Notes under the pieces: generated by a model
What the model saw: only the letters and a program-made list of their open reading frames with translations
The model's database searches: none
What the model was told of the DNA's origin: nothing
Shown: piece by piece, positions 17,584 to 25,089 of the stretch
Numbering within the stretch: position 1 is the stretch's first letter
Layout: every line of letters starts with the position of its first letter
Made by a program: the position numbers and the translations under genes
Assembly: GCF_036408855.1 (NCBI RefSeq)
Contig: NZ_JAZGJQ010000012.1
Location: forward strand, 1 to 64,000
Length of the DNA stretch: 64,000 nt
Direction of reading: 5' to 3'
Origin: Olsenella_K absiana
GTDB taxonomy: Bacteria > Actinomycetota > Coriobacteriia > Coriobacteriales > Atopobiaceae

Positions 17584-18480
17584 ACTCCTTGCGCGTCCGC
17601 GCCCGCCCGCGGCGATCCAGGCGCACAGCAGCAGGGTGGGGATGCAGCCGATGAGCCCCAGCGGCATGGGCCCGAGGATGCCGACGCCGCCGTGCGAGAA
17701 CCACACGGGCAGCCCAGCCACGGCGTTGAGGGCGCCGTGCGCGATGGCGCAGGGCCACACGCTCTGGGTGACGTCCCGAAGCAGGCAGAGCAGGGCTCCG
17801 AACCCCACGCAGAACACGGTCATCGCAAGGACGCCCACGCCCGGGAAGCCCAGGTACGACGCACCGTAGTTGTATCCCATCGCGATGAGCGGGGCGTGCC
17901 ACAGTCCCCAGACCGCCCCGGTTGCGAGCATCGCGGCGGGACGGGGGAGCCAGCCGCTGAGGGCCGGGTACAGGAAGCCTCGCCAGCCCGCCTCCTCCCC
18001 GATGGCGAAGAGGGCGTTCAGGAACGGGGCGAGAAGGACCGCGGACGCGAACTGTGCGGCCAACAGCATGGGGACCTGGGCGGAGTCTGCGCCCAGCTGC
18101 GCCGCGGCGGCCTGGGCGTAGGCGGTGGCCTCGGGGTCGAAGTCGCCCGGCACGAGCGCGAAGTATGCGAGGGCGCCGAGCAGCGTGAGGGCAGTCGGCG
18201 CGAGAAGCGCCACCACGTACCAGCGCAGGTTCCCCCTGACGCGCGGACGCCAGCCCCGGGGCACGTCGGCCCCCGGCACGCGCCCCACCACGAGAGCTGC
18301 GACGAGCGGGCCGAACATCGTGAGCGGCAGGATGGCCGACCACTCGGCGGTGCCCGCGGCCACGGCCCAGCCGGTCTGCGACCCCGCCCAGAGCCAACAC
18401 GCCCAGTCGATGGCGACTGCGAGGGCGACGAAGAGCGCCACCCTCCCCCGCGACACCCTGCCAGACATCCTGTCGTCCAT
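17572..18480 (-). CDS. CPBP-family intramembrane metalloprotease-like protein
   Basis: 302 residues from the ATG at 18480, which has GGGAGG upstream; an ATG at 18498 lacks it. About eight hydrophobic segments are visible. The family motifs are in order: EEAGWRGFL (paired Glu plus Arg), WHAPL (first His) and AHGALN (second His). These residues form the metal site of CPBP/Rce1-like proteases. Bacterial members serve in bacteriocin self-immunity or envelope protein processing; the substrate is not indicated here. The gene is isolated, without bacteriocin genes nearby. Confidence 0.85.
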   Translation of the reverse strand: MDDRMSGRVSRGRVALFVALAVAIDWACWLWAGSQTGWAVAAGTAEWSAILPLTMFGPLVAALVVGRVPGADVPRGWRPRVRGNLRWYVVALLAPTALTLLGALAYFALVPGDFDPEATAYAQAAAAQLGADSAQVPMLLAAQFASAVLLAPFLNALFAIGEEAGWRGFLYPALSGWLPRPAAMLATGAVWGLWHAPLIAMGYNYGASYLGFPGVGVLAMTVFCVGFGALLCLLRDVTQSVWPCAIAHGALNAVAGLPVWFSHGGVGILGPMPLGLIGCIPTLLLCAWIAAGGRGRARSAGE

Positions 18481-18788
18481 GTGAGAGCCTCCCATCACGA
18501 GTTCGCAGCGACGCGACGGCGACGCCGACAGCAGCGCGAGCGCCGCCGGACCCCTCCGGCCCGAGGCGGGGGTTACGCACGGGTGAAATCGGCGCTCCTC
18601 GCCAGCTGGGACTTTGTTCCCGGAGAGCTCAGCCGTGCGTAACTCCGCTTCGCCGCCCAGGTCGAAAAGGGCGGATTCGTAGTCCGGGGTTTCCGAGTCT
18701 GACTTTCGAGCGACGACCGGGCCAAGCTCGTCGCCCGTTCGGATCTCCCCTGCGCCAACCCGCGGGGCGGCGTCGCATGTCGATACCC
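18481..18788. other. Gene-free interval with a 72-bp repeat element
   Basis: About 300 bp between the CPBP gene and the AEC transporter end. It contains the repeat element 18572-18643. No other feature is seen. Confidence 0.6.
18572..18643. repeat. 72-bp element with TTACGCACGG ends, copy 1
   Basis: Begins GTTACGCACGG and ends CCGTGCGTAAC, so its ends are inverted repeats. The interior resembles the reverse complement of a second element of exactly the same length at 47511-47582. Both are intergenic. It could fold as one long hairpin. A MITE-like or structured RNA nature is inferred. Confidence 0.7.
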
Positions 18789-19721
18789 CTACGCCCAGAC
18801 CATGTTAGCGAGTCCCACCACCAAGGGCACGGTCACGATCGACAGCAGCACGGACACCACGACGGTCTCGACGGCGTACGCGTAGTCCGCGTCATGAAGC
18901 TGCGCGTACACGGCGACGTTTGCGCCCACAGGGCAAGCCGCAGCAATCAGCAGGGCCATGCGCATCTGGTACGGCATGCCCGGGACAACGGAAAGCAGCG
19001 CGAGCGAGAGGAGCGGCGAGACCACGATACGCGCCAGTGCCACACGGTAGTTCGCGACGCGCACAAGCATCCGTCGCACGTTCGTCTGCGCGAGGTAGAC
19101 GCCGATCATGAACATGGCGAGCGGCGTGTTCAGCGCCGCGATATCGTCCAGGCATGTGGTTACGACGTCCGGCAGGGGTGGCTGCGTGCAAAACAGCACG
19201 ATGCCCAAGAGCGACGCGATCATGAACGGTGCCGTGGCCACGTCGTGCAGCACCTGGCGCGGAGTGGGCGATGGTTCGCCGTTCTGGCGGGTCAAGAGCG
19301 ACACGCCATACGTCCACTGCCCAATGTTCATGAGCGCGATGAACCCCACGTTATAGAACACGCTCTTCGCGCCGACCGTCGCGACCACGAGCGGTATGCC
19401 AAAGAAGCTCGGGTTGCTGAACGTGCCCGCGAAGTTGCCGATGGCGTCTTTGCCGCAGACCACGCGCGCGACGACGGCTGCCAGCACGAGCAACGCCAGC
19501 GCGACCGCGGCGCCCAAAGCCAGCGCGACCGCATGCTCTGCCGTGCGCTCCACGATGAAGCTCTTCACGATAACCGCGGGAAGGGAGAGGTAGATGAGCA
19601 CGTTGCCCAAGACACGGTTGCCCTCCATCGATATCTTGTGCGTCCTGAACATGGCGAACCCTATGCCCACCAGCAAGAACATCACGAGGACCTGCTTCGC
19701 GAGCACGATTGACATCTGCAT
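18789..19721 (-). CDS. AEC-family (auxin efflux carrier-type) transporter
   Basis: 310 residues with about ten TM segments, starting MQMSIVLAKQVLVMFLLVGIG at 19721. Family features include the first-half N-terminus, GNVLIYLSLPAVIVKSF (helix 2), FAGTFSNPSFFGIPLV (the conserved Asn-Pro segment of helix 4) and ACPVGANVAVYAQL in the second half. Bacterial members export or exchange small organic acids such as malate. The substrate cannot be deduced, and no metabolic gene is adjacent. Confidence 0.85.
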   Translation of the reverse strand: MQMSIVLAKQVLVMFLLVGIGFAMFRTHKISMEGNRVLGNVLIYLSLPAVIVKSFIVERTAEHAVALALGAAVALALLVLAAVVARVVCGKDAIGNFAGTFSNPSFFGIPLVVATVGAKSVFYNVGFIALMNIGQWTYGVSLLTRQNGEPSPTPRQVLHDVATAPFMIASLLGIVLFCTQPPLPDVVTTCLDDIAALNTPLAMFMIGVYLAQTNVRRMLVRVANYRVALARIVVSPLLSLALLSVVPGMPYQMRMALLIAAACPVGANVAVYAQLHDADYAYAVETVVVSVLLSIVTVPLVVGLANMVWA

Positions 19722-19858
19722 GGGCGATTCCCTCCGCCAGAGCGCGGCACCAGCTCACCAACGGTTACACATGATAGGGGCATCGGTACGAGCAGGGCGT
19801 CGAAACCCGGACCCATGCAGATCCAGTCGTGGGGGTCTAGCGGCCACAGACGAAATCT

Positions 19859-20104
19859 CTACTCGTCCTTGCGGTCGCAGTACCTGCCCCGCTCGCCGCC
19901 GTTCCAGGCGTCGATGGCCTCCCACGGGTGCCTGAACCGCCCCGACTCCACGCTCGCCGAGCAGCTCGCGCACCTGACGCCGTAGCGCGTCGCCCTGCCC
20001 TCTGCTCTGGTCTCCGCAAGATAGACCTTCCTCCCGCCGCAGAACGGGCACTCCCTCGCGACGTCGTGGAGCGCCGTCGCCTTGCATACCTCGCCGTTTG
20101 CCAT
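19859..20104 (-). CDS. Lar-like restriction alleviation zinc-ribbon protein
   Basis: 81 residues. It has CPFCGGRKVYL and YGVRCASCSASVESGRFRHP, then EAIDAWN, the usual ending of Lar-family phage proteins (two CxxC pairs, then an A..AWN motif). Lar of the Rac prophage lowers type I restriction. Most relatives are small phage genes of unproven function. No other phage gene lies nearby, so this is a lone gene or prophage relic. Confidence 0.65.
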   Translation of the reverse strand: MANGEVCKATALHDVARECPFCGGRKVYLAETRAEGRATRYGVRCASCSASVESGRFRHPWEAIDAWNGGERGRYCDRKDE

Positions 20105-20489
20105 AGCAAGTCCAATCCGAAATCGTCCTACACGGGCGGCACGAAGGAACTAGCAAGTCCCACTCCTTGCCTGGGACGCTAGCTTCGGCAGAGCGCCCGA
20201 GGCCGCCCGGGTTAATTGCCGGGGAAGGGAGCGCCGGCGCTCCCAAGGCCCCAGGACAGCAGGCACTCATCCGTTGGCACGGGGATGGTATCACGCACAC
20301 CCAGCCCTTCCTGTACCGCAACGAGGACAGCCGAGGGTTTCGGCACCCGGGGATGCGCCGCTTGGATTCTGACTCCTCCAGGTATCCAACAGCTGTATAG
20401 GTCACCATGGAAATGTGTATTTTTCTTTTCTTGCACCCGAGTCTACAGTCTCTTGCGGTTGGCATTGCCCCTGGCTTGGGAGGTACATC
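20105..20489. other. Gene-free interval upstream of tatA
   Basis: 385 bp without a supported gene. It contains the perfect 18-bp palindrome GGGAGCGCCGGCGCTCCC at 20227-20244 and an AT-richer stretch (TGTGTATTTTTCTTTTCTTG around 20414-20433) in front of tatA that may hold its promoter. Confidence 0.5.
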
Positions 20490-20861
20490 ATGTTTCTTGG
20501 AATGGGCGCACCGGAACTCATCGTAATCCTGCTCGTCGCGTTGGTGCTGTTCGGGCCGAAGAACCTGCCGAAGCTCGGCACGGCACTCGGCCAGACCGTC
20601 AAGAGCGTGCGCGAGGGCATGGAGGGCGCGGACGAGCCCTCCGGCAGGAAGGAGGCCGAGACGTCCGAGGCCGCCGCGTCGCAGGACGCCACCTCCGACG
20701 CCGACGCGGCGAGCCCCGCCGCGGGCGCGGACACCGCCGCATCCGCTGACGACAGCGCTGCCGGCGCCGAGCCGGCGAGGACGAGGGCCTGCCCCGAGTG
20801 CGGCGCCATGAACGAGCAGGAGGCCGCGTTCTGCTCGCGCTGCGGCGCCAGGCTCGCGTAA
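20490..20861 (+). CDS. tatA: TatA-type twin-arginine translocase subunit with C-terminal zinc ribbon
   Basis: 123 residues from the ATG at 20490 (GGGAGG upstream). The TatA signature is complete: GAPELIVILLVALVLFGPKNLPKLGTALG (TM, FGP hinge, amphipathic helix), then KSVREGMEG. TatA forms the pore of the Tat export system for folded proteins. An acidic Ala/Asp linker follows and, unusually, a double-CxxC zinc ribbon (ACPECGAMNEQEAAFCSRCG). TatA normally ends in a disordered tail. No tatC is in the window. Confidence 0.85.
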   Translation: MFLGMGAPELIVILLVALVLFGPKNLPKLGTALGQTVKSVREGMEGADEPSGRKEAETSEAAASQDATSDADAASPAAGADTAASADDSAAGAEPARTRACPECGAMNEQEAAFCSRCGARLA

Positions 20862-20935
20862 GCGCACGGACCAGGGCGCCCCTGGGTCTGCCACCAGCCC
20901 TACTTCTTCCCGCGCGTCCCCACGATCTCGCCGGG

Positions 20936-22774
20936 TCAGACGGAGTAGCGCGCGGCGCGCGCCTCGAGCTCGGCCAGCGCCCGGCCGAAGGCGGCGCGCT
21001 GGCCGGCGTCCCAAGCGCCCATGTCGTCCGACGTGAGGAGCATCCCCGCCAGGTGCGCGTCGGTGAGGAGGAGCTCCTGGCGCTGGTCTGCCGTCAGCCT
21101 GACGTCGTCCCTGAGGAAGAAGACGTCGGGGTCGTTGAGGAAGGCCCTCCCGTCGAGGTGCGCGCGGCCGCGGGTGTTGGCGAGCGAGTTGCGCGTGCTC
21201 ACCCGCTCGCGGCCCGTGATGCGCATGTAGCGCCGGCCGTCCCAGTCCAGCCCCACGTCGCAGCCGACGCGGCAGTACTCGCAGCGCCCCAGCGCGCTCA
21301 TCACGGGGACCCCGCACAGGTCGAAGAGGGTGCCCTCGGGCACGCTCGCGCGCAGCAGGCCCAGCGCGTCCGCCATCAGCTGCCCGCGGTTCATGCCGCC
21401 GTGCGGCAGCAGCGCCGCCGCGTAAAGGAAGTCGAGCTTGAGCAGCCGGAAGCCCCAGGTCTCCGTCGCCATCCGGAGGGACGCGCGCACGTGCTCCCTG
21501 ACCTCGGGGTTCAGCGTGTCGAGCGCGTAGCCGCCGCTCCAGTGCGACCCGCTCATGACGGGGCGGCCTGAGTCGTCGCGCAGCAGCCAGCCCGGGTGCT
21601 CGGAGAAGAGCCGCGAGTCCCGCTCGCACACGAAGGGCGCCATCCAGAGCCCGGGCACGAGGCCGGCAGTGCGGATCGCGTCCGCCATCGCGCCCATGCC
21701 CTCGGGGAAGCGCGCGGGGTCGGGCGTCGCCCAGTCGCCGACCCTGGCGTATCCGTCGTCGATCTGGAAGACGGGGACCACGGGCGAGAAGGACGCGCTG
21801 GCAGCGGCGCCCCCGTCGGCGAGGATGGCCGAGACTCCCGCCAGGTCGTGCAGGATCTTCTCCGCGTCGATGTCGCCGTAGTGGCGGTACCAGCTCGAGA
21901 AGCCGACGAGCGGCCGGGCCGGACGACGGGAGACGCCCATGGCGGAGAGGTAGCGCGAGAAGGCGTCCTCGAGCGTGCCGGTGGCGAAGAAGAGGTCGAG
22001 CGCGCATGTCCAGCCGCCTTGCTGCGAGCTGGCGCCGACCTCGCCGGAGCCTTGCCACGAGCTGGGGGCAACCTCGCCCGCGCCCTCCTTCTCGAAGGTC
22101 AGGGTGCCCTGGGGCAGGTCCTCCAGGATGGTCGTCACGCCCCCGTCCGGATCGCACTCGCCGAAGAGCGTGACGACGTCGCCCTTCCGCACGTAGCCGT
22201 AGCCGATGCCGTGCTGGTGCCCCGGCCGCGGGTCCTGGGGCGCGAAGCGGTAGTCGCCCGACGCGTCGAGCACCCAGTGGGCCACGACCGCGCGGGGCGT
22301 GCGGGCCAGGCCCACCATCGCGTCCCGAGGACTGTGCTCGACCGAGTCGGTCCAGGAGTTGTAGCCGTTGAGGTAGAGCCGGTCGGAGCCGGCCAGGTCG
22401 ACGGCCACGCGCACCCGCGCGCAAAGGACCTCCGCGCGCTCGCGGGCGCGCACGAGGATGCGGCAGCGCCCTCCCCTCGCGTCGAGAAGGACCTCGAGGG
22501 GCGCGGTCTCCGAGGCCGTCGGGTCGGGGGCCGCCGGCTCGGGGGCCAACGGGTCGGGGGCCGTCTGTGCGAGCCCGCCGCCTGCGCCGGGCACGAGCGC
22601 GGAAGCAAAGCGCTCGCCCGCCTCCCCCGGGAGCCTCCAGGCGACCTCCGCCGCAAGGACCGTGCAGGCACCGGCGCCCGTCGTCCGGTCCGCGCGGCGC
22701 CCGGGGCGCAGGTCCTTCTCGCCCGCCGGGTCCTTCTCGCCCGCCGGGTCCTTCTCGCCCGAGGAACGTGCCAT
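20936..22774 (-). CDS. Alpha-galactosidase, GH36 family
   Basis: 612 residues; cytoplasmic, as no signal peptide is seen. It would hydrolyse alpha-galactosides such as melibiose or raffinose. Family evidence: LYLNGYNSWTDS, QIDDGYARVGDW, LVPGLWMAPF, RLLKLDFLYAA (nucleophile Asp) and CRVGCDVGLDW (acid/base Asp), and the C-terminal GMLLTSDDMGAWD. The start overlaps the stop of the transporter gene as ATGA, so the two are translationally coupled. The first 25 residues repeat GEKDPA three times and come from an 18-bp tandem repeat, probably not part of the ancestral enzyme. Confidence 0.88.
   Translation of the reverse strand: MARSSGEKDPAGEKDPAGEKDLRPGRRADRTTGAGACTVLAAEVAWRLPGEAGERFASALVPGAGGGLAQTAPDPLAPEPAAPDPTASETAPLEVLLDARGGRCRILVRARERAEVLCARVRVAVDLAGSDRLYLNGYNSWTDSVEHSPRDAMVGLARTPRAVVAHWVLDASGDYRFAPQDPRPGHQHGIGYGYVRKGDVVTLFGECDPDGGVTTILEDLPQGTLTFEKEGAGEVAPSSWQGSGEVGASSQQGGWTCALDLFFATGTLEDAFSRYLSAMGVSRRPARPLVGFSSWYRHYGDIDAEKILHDLAGVSAILADGGAAASASFSPVVPVFQIDDGYARVGDWATPDPARFPEGMGAMADAIRTAGLVPGLWMAPFVCERDSRLFSEHPGWLLRDDSGRPVMSGSHWSGGYALDTLNPEVREHVRASLRMATETWGFRLLKLDFLYAAALLPHGGMNRGQLMADALGLLRASVPEGTLFDLCGVPVMSALGRCEYCRVGCDVGLDWDGRRYMRITGRERVSTRNSLANTRGRAHLDGRAFLNDPDVFFLRDDVRLTADQRQELLLTDAHLAGMLLTSDDMGAWDAGQRAAFGRALAELEARAARYSV
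22711..22764. repeat. 18-bp tandem repeat in the alpha-galactosidase start
   Basis: Three units of GGTCCTTCTCGCCCGCCG, the last with AGG at the end. On the coding strand each reads GGCGAGAAGGACC and encodes GEKDPA. Confidence 0.9.
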
Positions 22775-24174
22775 CAGCGCTGCCCTCCCTCTCGCGACGA
22801 GATGGCGGAGAGCACGTCGCGCTCGCGATAGCGCGTGAACACCAGGCCCGCCACCAGGCAGAACGCCGTCGCGACCACGGCCGTCAGGCGGTAGCCGACG
22901 CCGCCGCCCGCCGCAGCGGAGAGCGAGGTGAACAGGATCATCGCAAGCGTCTGTCCCAGCGTCATGCTGAAGGTGCGCGCCGCGTAGAACATGCCCTCGC
23001 GGCGCTCGCCCGTCTCAATCGCGTCGGCCTCGGCGATGTCGGCCAGCACCGCCTGCGGGAGGATGCCCAGGATGGCCATGGGCACGGCGGCGAGCACGGC
23101 GACGAGGCAACCCCAGACGACGCCGGGCACGCCGAACAGGCCGCAGACGGCCGTCACGGCGAAGGCGAGGCAGAAGGCGAAGAACGCGAACGCCACGAGC
23201 CGCTTCTTGCCGAGCCGCTTGGCGAGCAGGTTCACCGGCGCGTAGAACAGCAGCGACACCACGGTCATCGCGGCGAAGAACACGAAGGTCCAGGAGTCGT
23301 CGAAGCCCATGAGCTCCGTCACGTAGTACGGCAGCCCCGTCTGGAACATCGTTATCGAGACCCAGTACAGCACGTCGGAGCCCTCGAAGACCTGGAACTG
23401 CCGGTTCTTGAAGGTCTTCGCGACCGACCTGCCCATCGGGGTGGAGCTGGGCTGGGTGTCCGCGTAGCGCGTCTCGTCGATGCCGAGGGCGGCCACCAGC
23501 ATGCAGGCGAGCGCGACCAGCGCGAGGGCGGCGACCGTCACGCGGAAGGCGGCGACCGGGCCGAGCGCGGGCTCGAGGGCGCCGGCGACCGCCGTGACCA
23601 GGTAGGCCATGGCCGTGCCGAGGAAGTAGGTCACGGAGATGTAGGTCGAAAGGTTGATCCTCAGCTCCTGCGTGCGCCCCAGCTCGGGAATCAGCGCGTT
23701 GAAGGGCGTGCAGTAGAGCGAGAGCGTGACGTAGAACAGCATCAGGCAGACGAAGAGGAGAAGGTCGTTGGCCAGCGCGCTGGACGTGCCGGGCAGGACG
23801 AAGACGAGCACGGTCATCGCGGCGAAGGGCAGCGCCGCCGCGCGCATGAAGGGGATGCGGCGGCCGCGCGGGCTCGCGAGGGAGTCCGATCGGGAGGCGA
23901 TGAAGGGGTCGATGAAGCCGTCGAGCAGCCGGCCGCAGCCGGTGATGACGCCGATCACCGTCAGCCCGGCGAAGACGATGCCCTGGGTGATGAACAGCGG
24001 CATGCCGGCGGCGACCTGGGAGTCCGACGGCATGTAGTAGTAGACCAGCCAGTTGCTGATGATGCCGGACAGGATCGCCCAGCCCAGCTGGCCGATCGCG
24101 AAGCGCCGGAGCACCCTTCCGTCCGCAAGCTCCTTCTCCCGCACGCGCTTCTCGCCCATGTCCTTCTCGCCCAT
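22774..24174 (-). CDS. MFS sugar:cation symporter, GPH/MelB-like
   Basis: 466 residues with 12 TM segments, from the first of two repeated ATGs (24174; the second is 24159). GPH features: RRFAIGQLGWAILSG at the start, CGRLLDGFIDPFIASRSD with the conserved Asp residues, and RGRRIPFM. It lies between a TetR gene and the alpha-galactosidase, with an ATGA overlap to the latter, so it probably imports the alpha-galactoside. The N-terminus MGEKDMGEKRVREKE derives from a 15-bp repeat that duplicates a purine block and a start codon. Confidence 0.85.
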   Translation of the reverse strand: MGEKDMGEKRVREKELADGRVLRRFAIGQLGWAILSGIISNWLVYYYMPSDSQVAAGMPLFITQGIVFAGLTVIGVITGCGRLLDGFIDPFIASRSDSLASPRGRRIPFMRAAALPFAAMTVLVFVLPGTSSALANDLLLFVCLMLFYVTLSLYCTPFNALIPELGRTQELRINLSTYISVTYFLGTAMAYLVTAVAGALEPALGPVAAFRVTVAALALVALACMLVAALGIDETRYADTQPSSTPMGRSVAKTFKNRQFQVFEGSDVLYWVSITMFQTGLPYYVTELMGFDDSWTFVFFAAMTVVSLLFYAPVNLLAKRLGKKRLVAFAFFAFCLAFAVTAVCGLFGVPGVVWGCLVAVLAAVPMAILGILPQAVLADIAEADAIETGERREGMFYAARTFSMTLGQTLAMILFTSLSAAAGGGVGYRLTAVVATAFCLVAGLVFTRYRERDVLSAISSREGGQR

Positions 24175-24185
24175 GTCCTTCTCCC
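24145..24185. repeat. 15-bp repeat duplicating a start codon
   Basis: On the coding (minus) strand GGCGAGAAGGACATG is repeated almost exactly, giving two in-frame ATGs 15 bp apart, each with a GAGAAGG block in front. A third partial unit (GGCGAGAAGCG) follows. Confidence 0.8.
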
Positions 24186-24260
24186 CTCGCCCTCTCCTGC
24201 CGATAAGGACCTCTTGCCGCAGGCCGGCCGCCGCGGGCCGGACGCCGCAGGCCGGCCCGC

Positions 24261-24992
24261 CTATAGCCTGATGTAGCGCACGGCCATGTCCACCAGACAG
24301 TCGAGCTCCTTCGACGCCTGCCGGAAGTCGTCGGAGGGTATGACGTCGCCGCGGAAGAGCTTCTCCGCCAGCCCCATGAGGGAGTGCGCCACGCTCCGGT
24401 AGAAGGTCCGGAAGTCGCCGATCGCCCGCACGGAGCCGTCGGCCACGCCGAGGCGGTAGGCGTCCTCGAAGATGAGGTAGAACGAGTCGACCTCGCGGCC
24501 GTACGCCGCGAGCTGCTCCGGCGTCAGCCCCTCCTTGAGGACCAGGTGGTCGAACTCGTCGACGAAGGAGACGAACGCGCGGTTGGCGACGTAGTGGGCC
24601 GCGTACTCCGCGAGCAGCGTCTCGAGCCGCTCGGCGCCGTCCATGGCGAGGAAGCGGTCGGACTCCACGAGGTCCACGATGCGCTCGTTGAACCGGTGCC
24701 AGAGGAGGGTAGCCGCCTCCACCGCGATGCGGGTCTTGGTGGAGAAGCGCCGGTAGAGCGTGGCGACGCCCACGCCCGCGGCCTCTGCGATGTCGGTCAT
24801 GCGCACCGCCTGGAGGCCATAGGAGAGGAAGAGGTCCGCGGCGCAGGCGACCACGCGGGCGTCGCGGGCCGCGGCGGCGTCGGCGGGCGCGGGTGCGGCG
24901 GACGCAGCGGCGGGCGCGAGCGCGGCGGCGGGCGCGGGTGCGGCGTCGCCGGCCTCCGGGCCTTGCGCCGCGACTGCACGTTCCTCTCGCAT
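24261..24992 (-). CDS. TetR-family transcriptional regulator
   Basis: 243 residues. After a low-complexity Ala/Pro N-terminus (about 1-42) comes the TetR helix-turn-helix (RVVACAADLFLSYGLQAVRMTDIAEAAGVGVATLYRRFSTK, written here only to show the family pattern A..LF...G, TDIA, VGVATLYRRF). The C-terminal ligand domain is not assigned. It is the first gene of the TetR-MFS-alpha-galactosidase operon, and two palindromes lie upstream (25021-25058). Autorepression and control of the divergent gene at 25090 are likely. Confidence 0.88.
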   Translation of the reverse strand: MREERAVAAQGPEAGDAAPAPAAALAPAAASAAPAPADAAAARDARVVACAADLFLSYGLQAVRMTDIAEAAGVGVATLYRRFSTKTRIAVEAATLLWHRFNERIVDLVESDRFLAMDGAERLETLLAEYAAHYVANRAFVSFVDEFDHLVLKEGLTPEQLAAYGREVDSFYLIFEDAYRLGVADGSVRAIGDFRTFYRSVAHSLMGLAEKLFRGDVIPSDDFRQASKELDCLVDMAVRYIRL

Positions 24993-25020
24993 GTCCTTCT
25001 CCTTGACTGGGTTGCAAAAG

Positions 25021-25058
25021 CTGATAGTCTGGCTATCAGTCTGATAGTCAGACTATCA
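25021..25058. promoter_or_regulatory. Double palindromic operator for the TetR regulator
   Basis: Two adjacent palindromes share the TGATAG/CTATCA half site: CTGATAGTCTGGCTATCAG at 25021-25039 and TGATAGTCAGACTATCA (perfect, odd-centred) at 25042-25058. They lie between the divergent genes at 24992 and 25090, the normal place for a TetR operator. Confidence 0.8.
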
Positions 25059-25089
25059 ACTACGAAGCTTCCCCGTCAAGGAGGAATCG

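Noticed and set aside
20167..20400. A 77-codon gene upstream of tatA
   Set aside because: No ribosome-binding site and no domain. It spans a palindrome and the likely promoter zone.
20936..24276. Long plus-strand open frames opposite the alpha-galactosidase and MFS genes
   Set aside because: Their Arg/Gly/Ala/His-rich composition without domains is typical of antisense shadow frames in GC-rich DNA.
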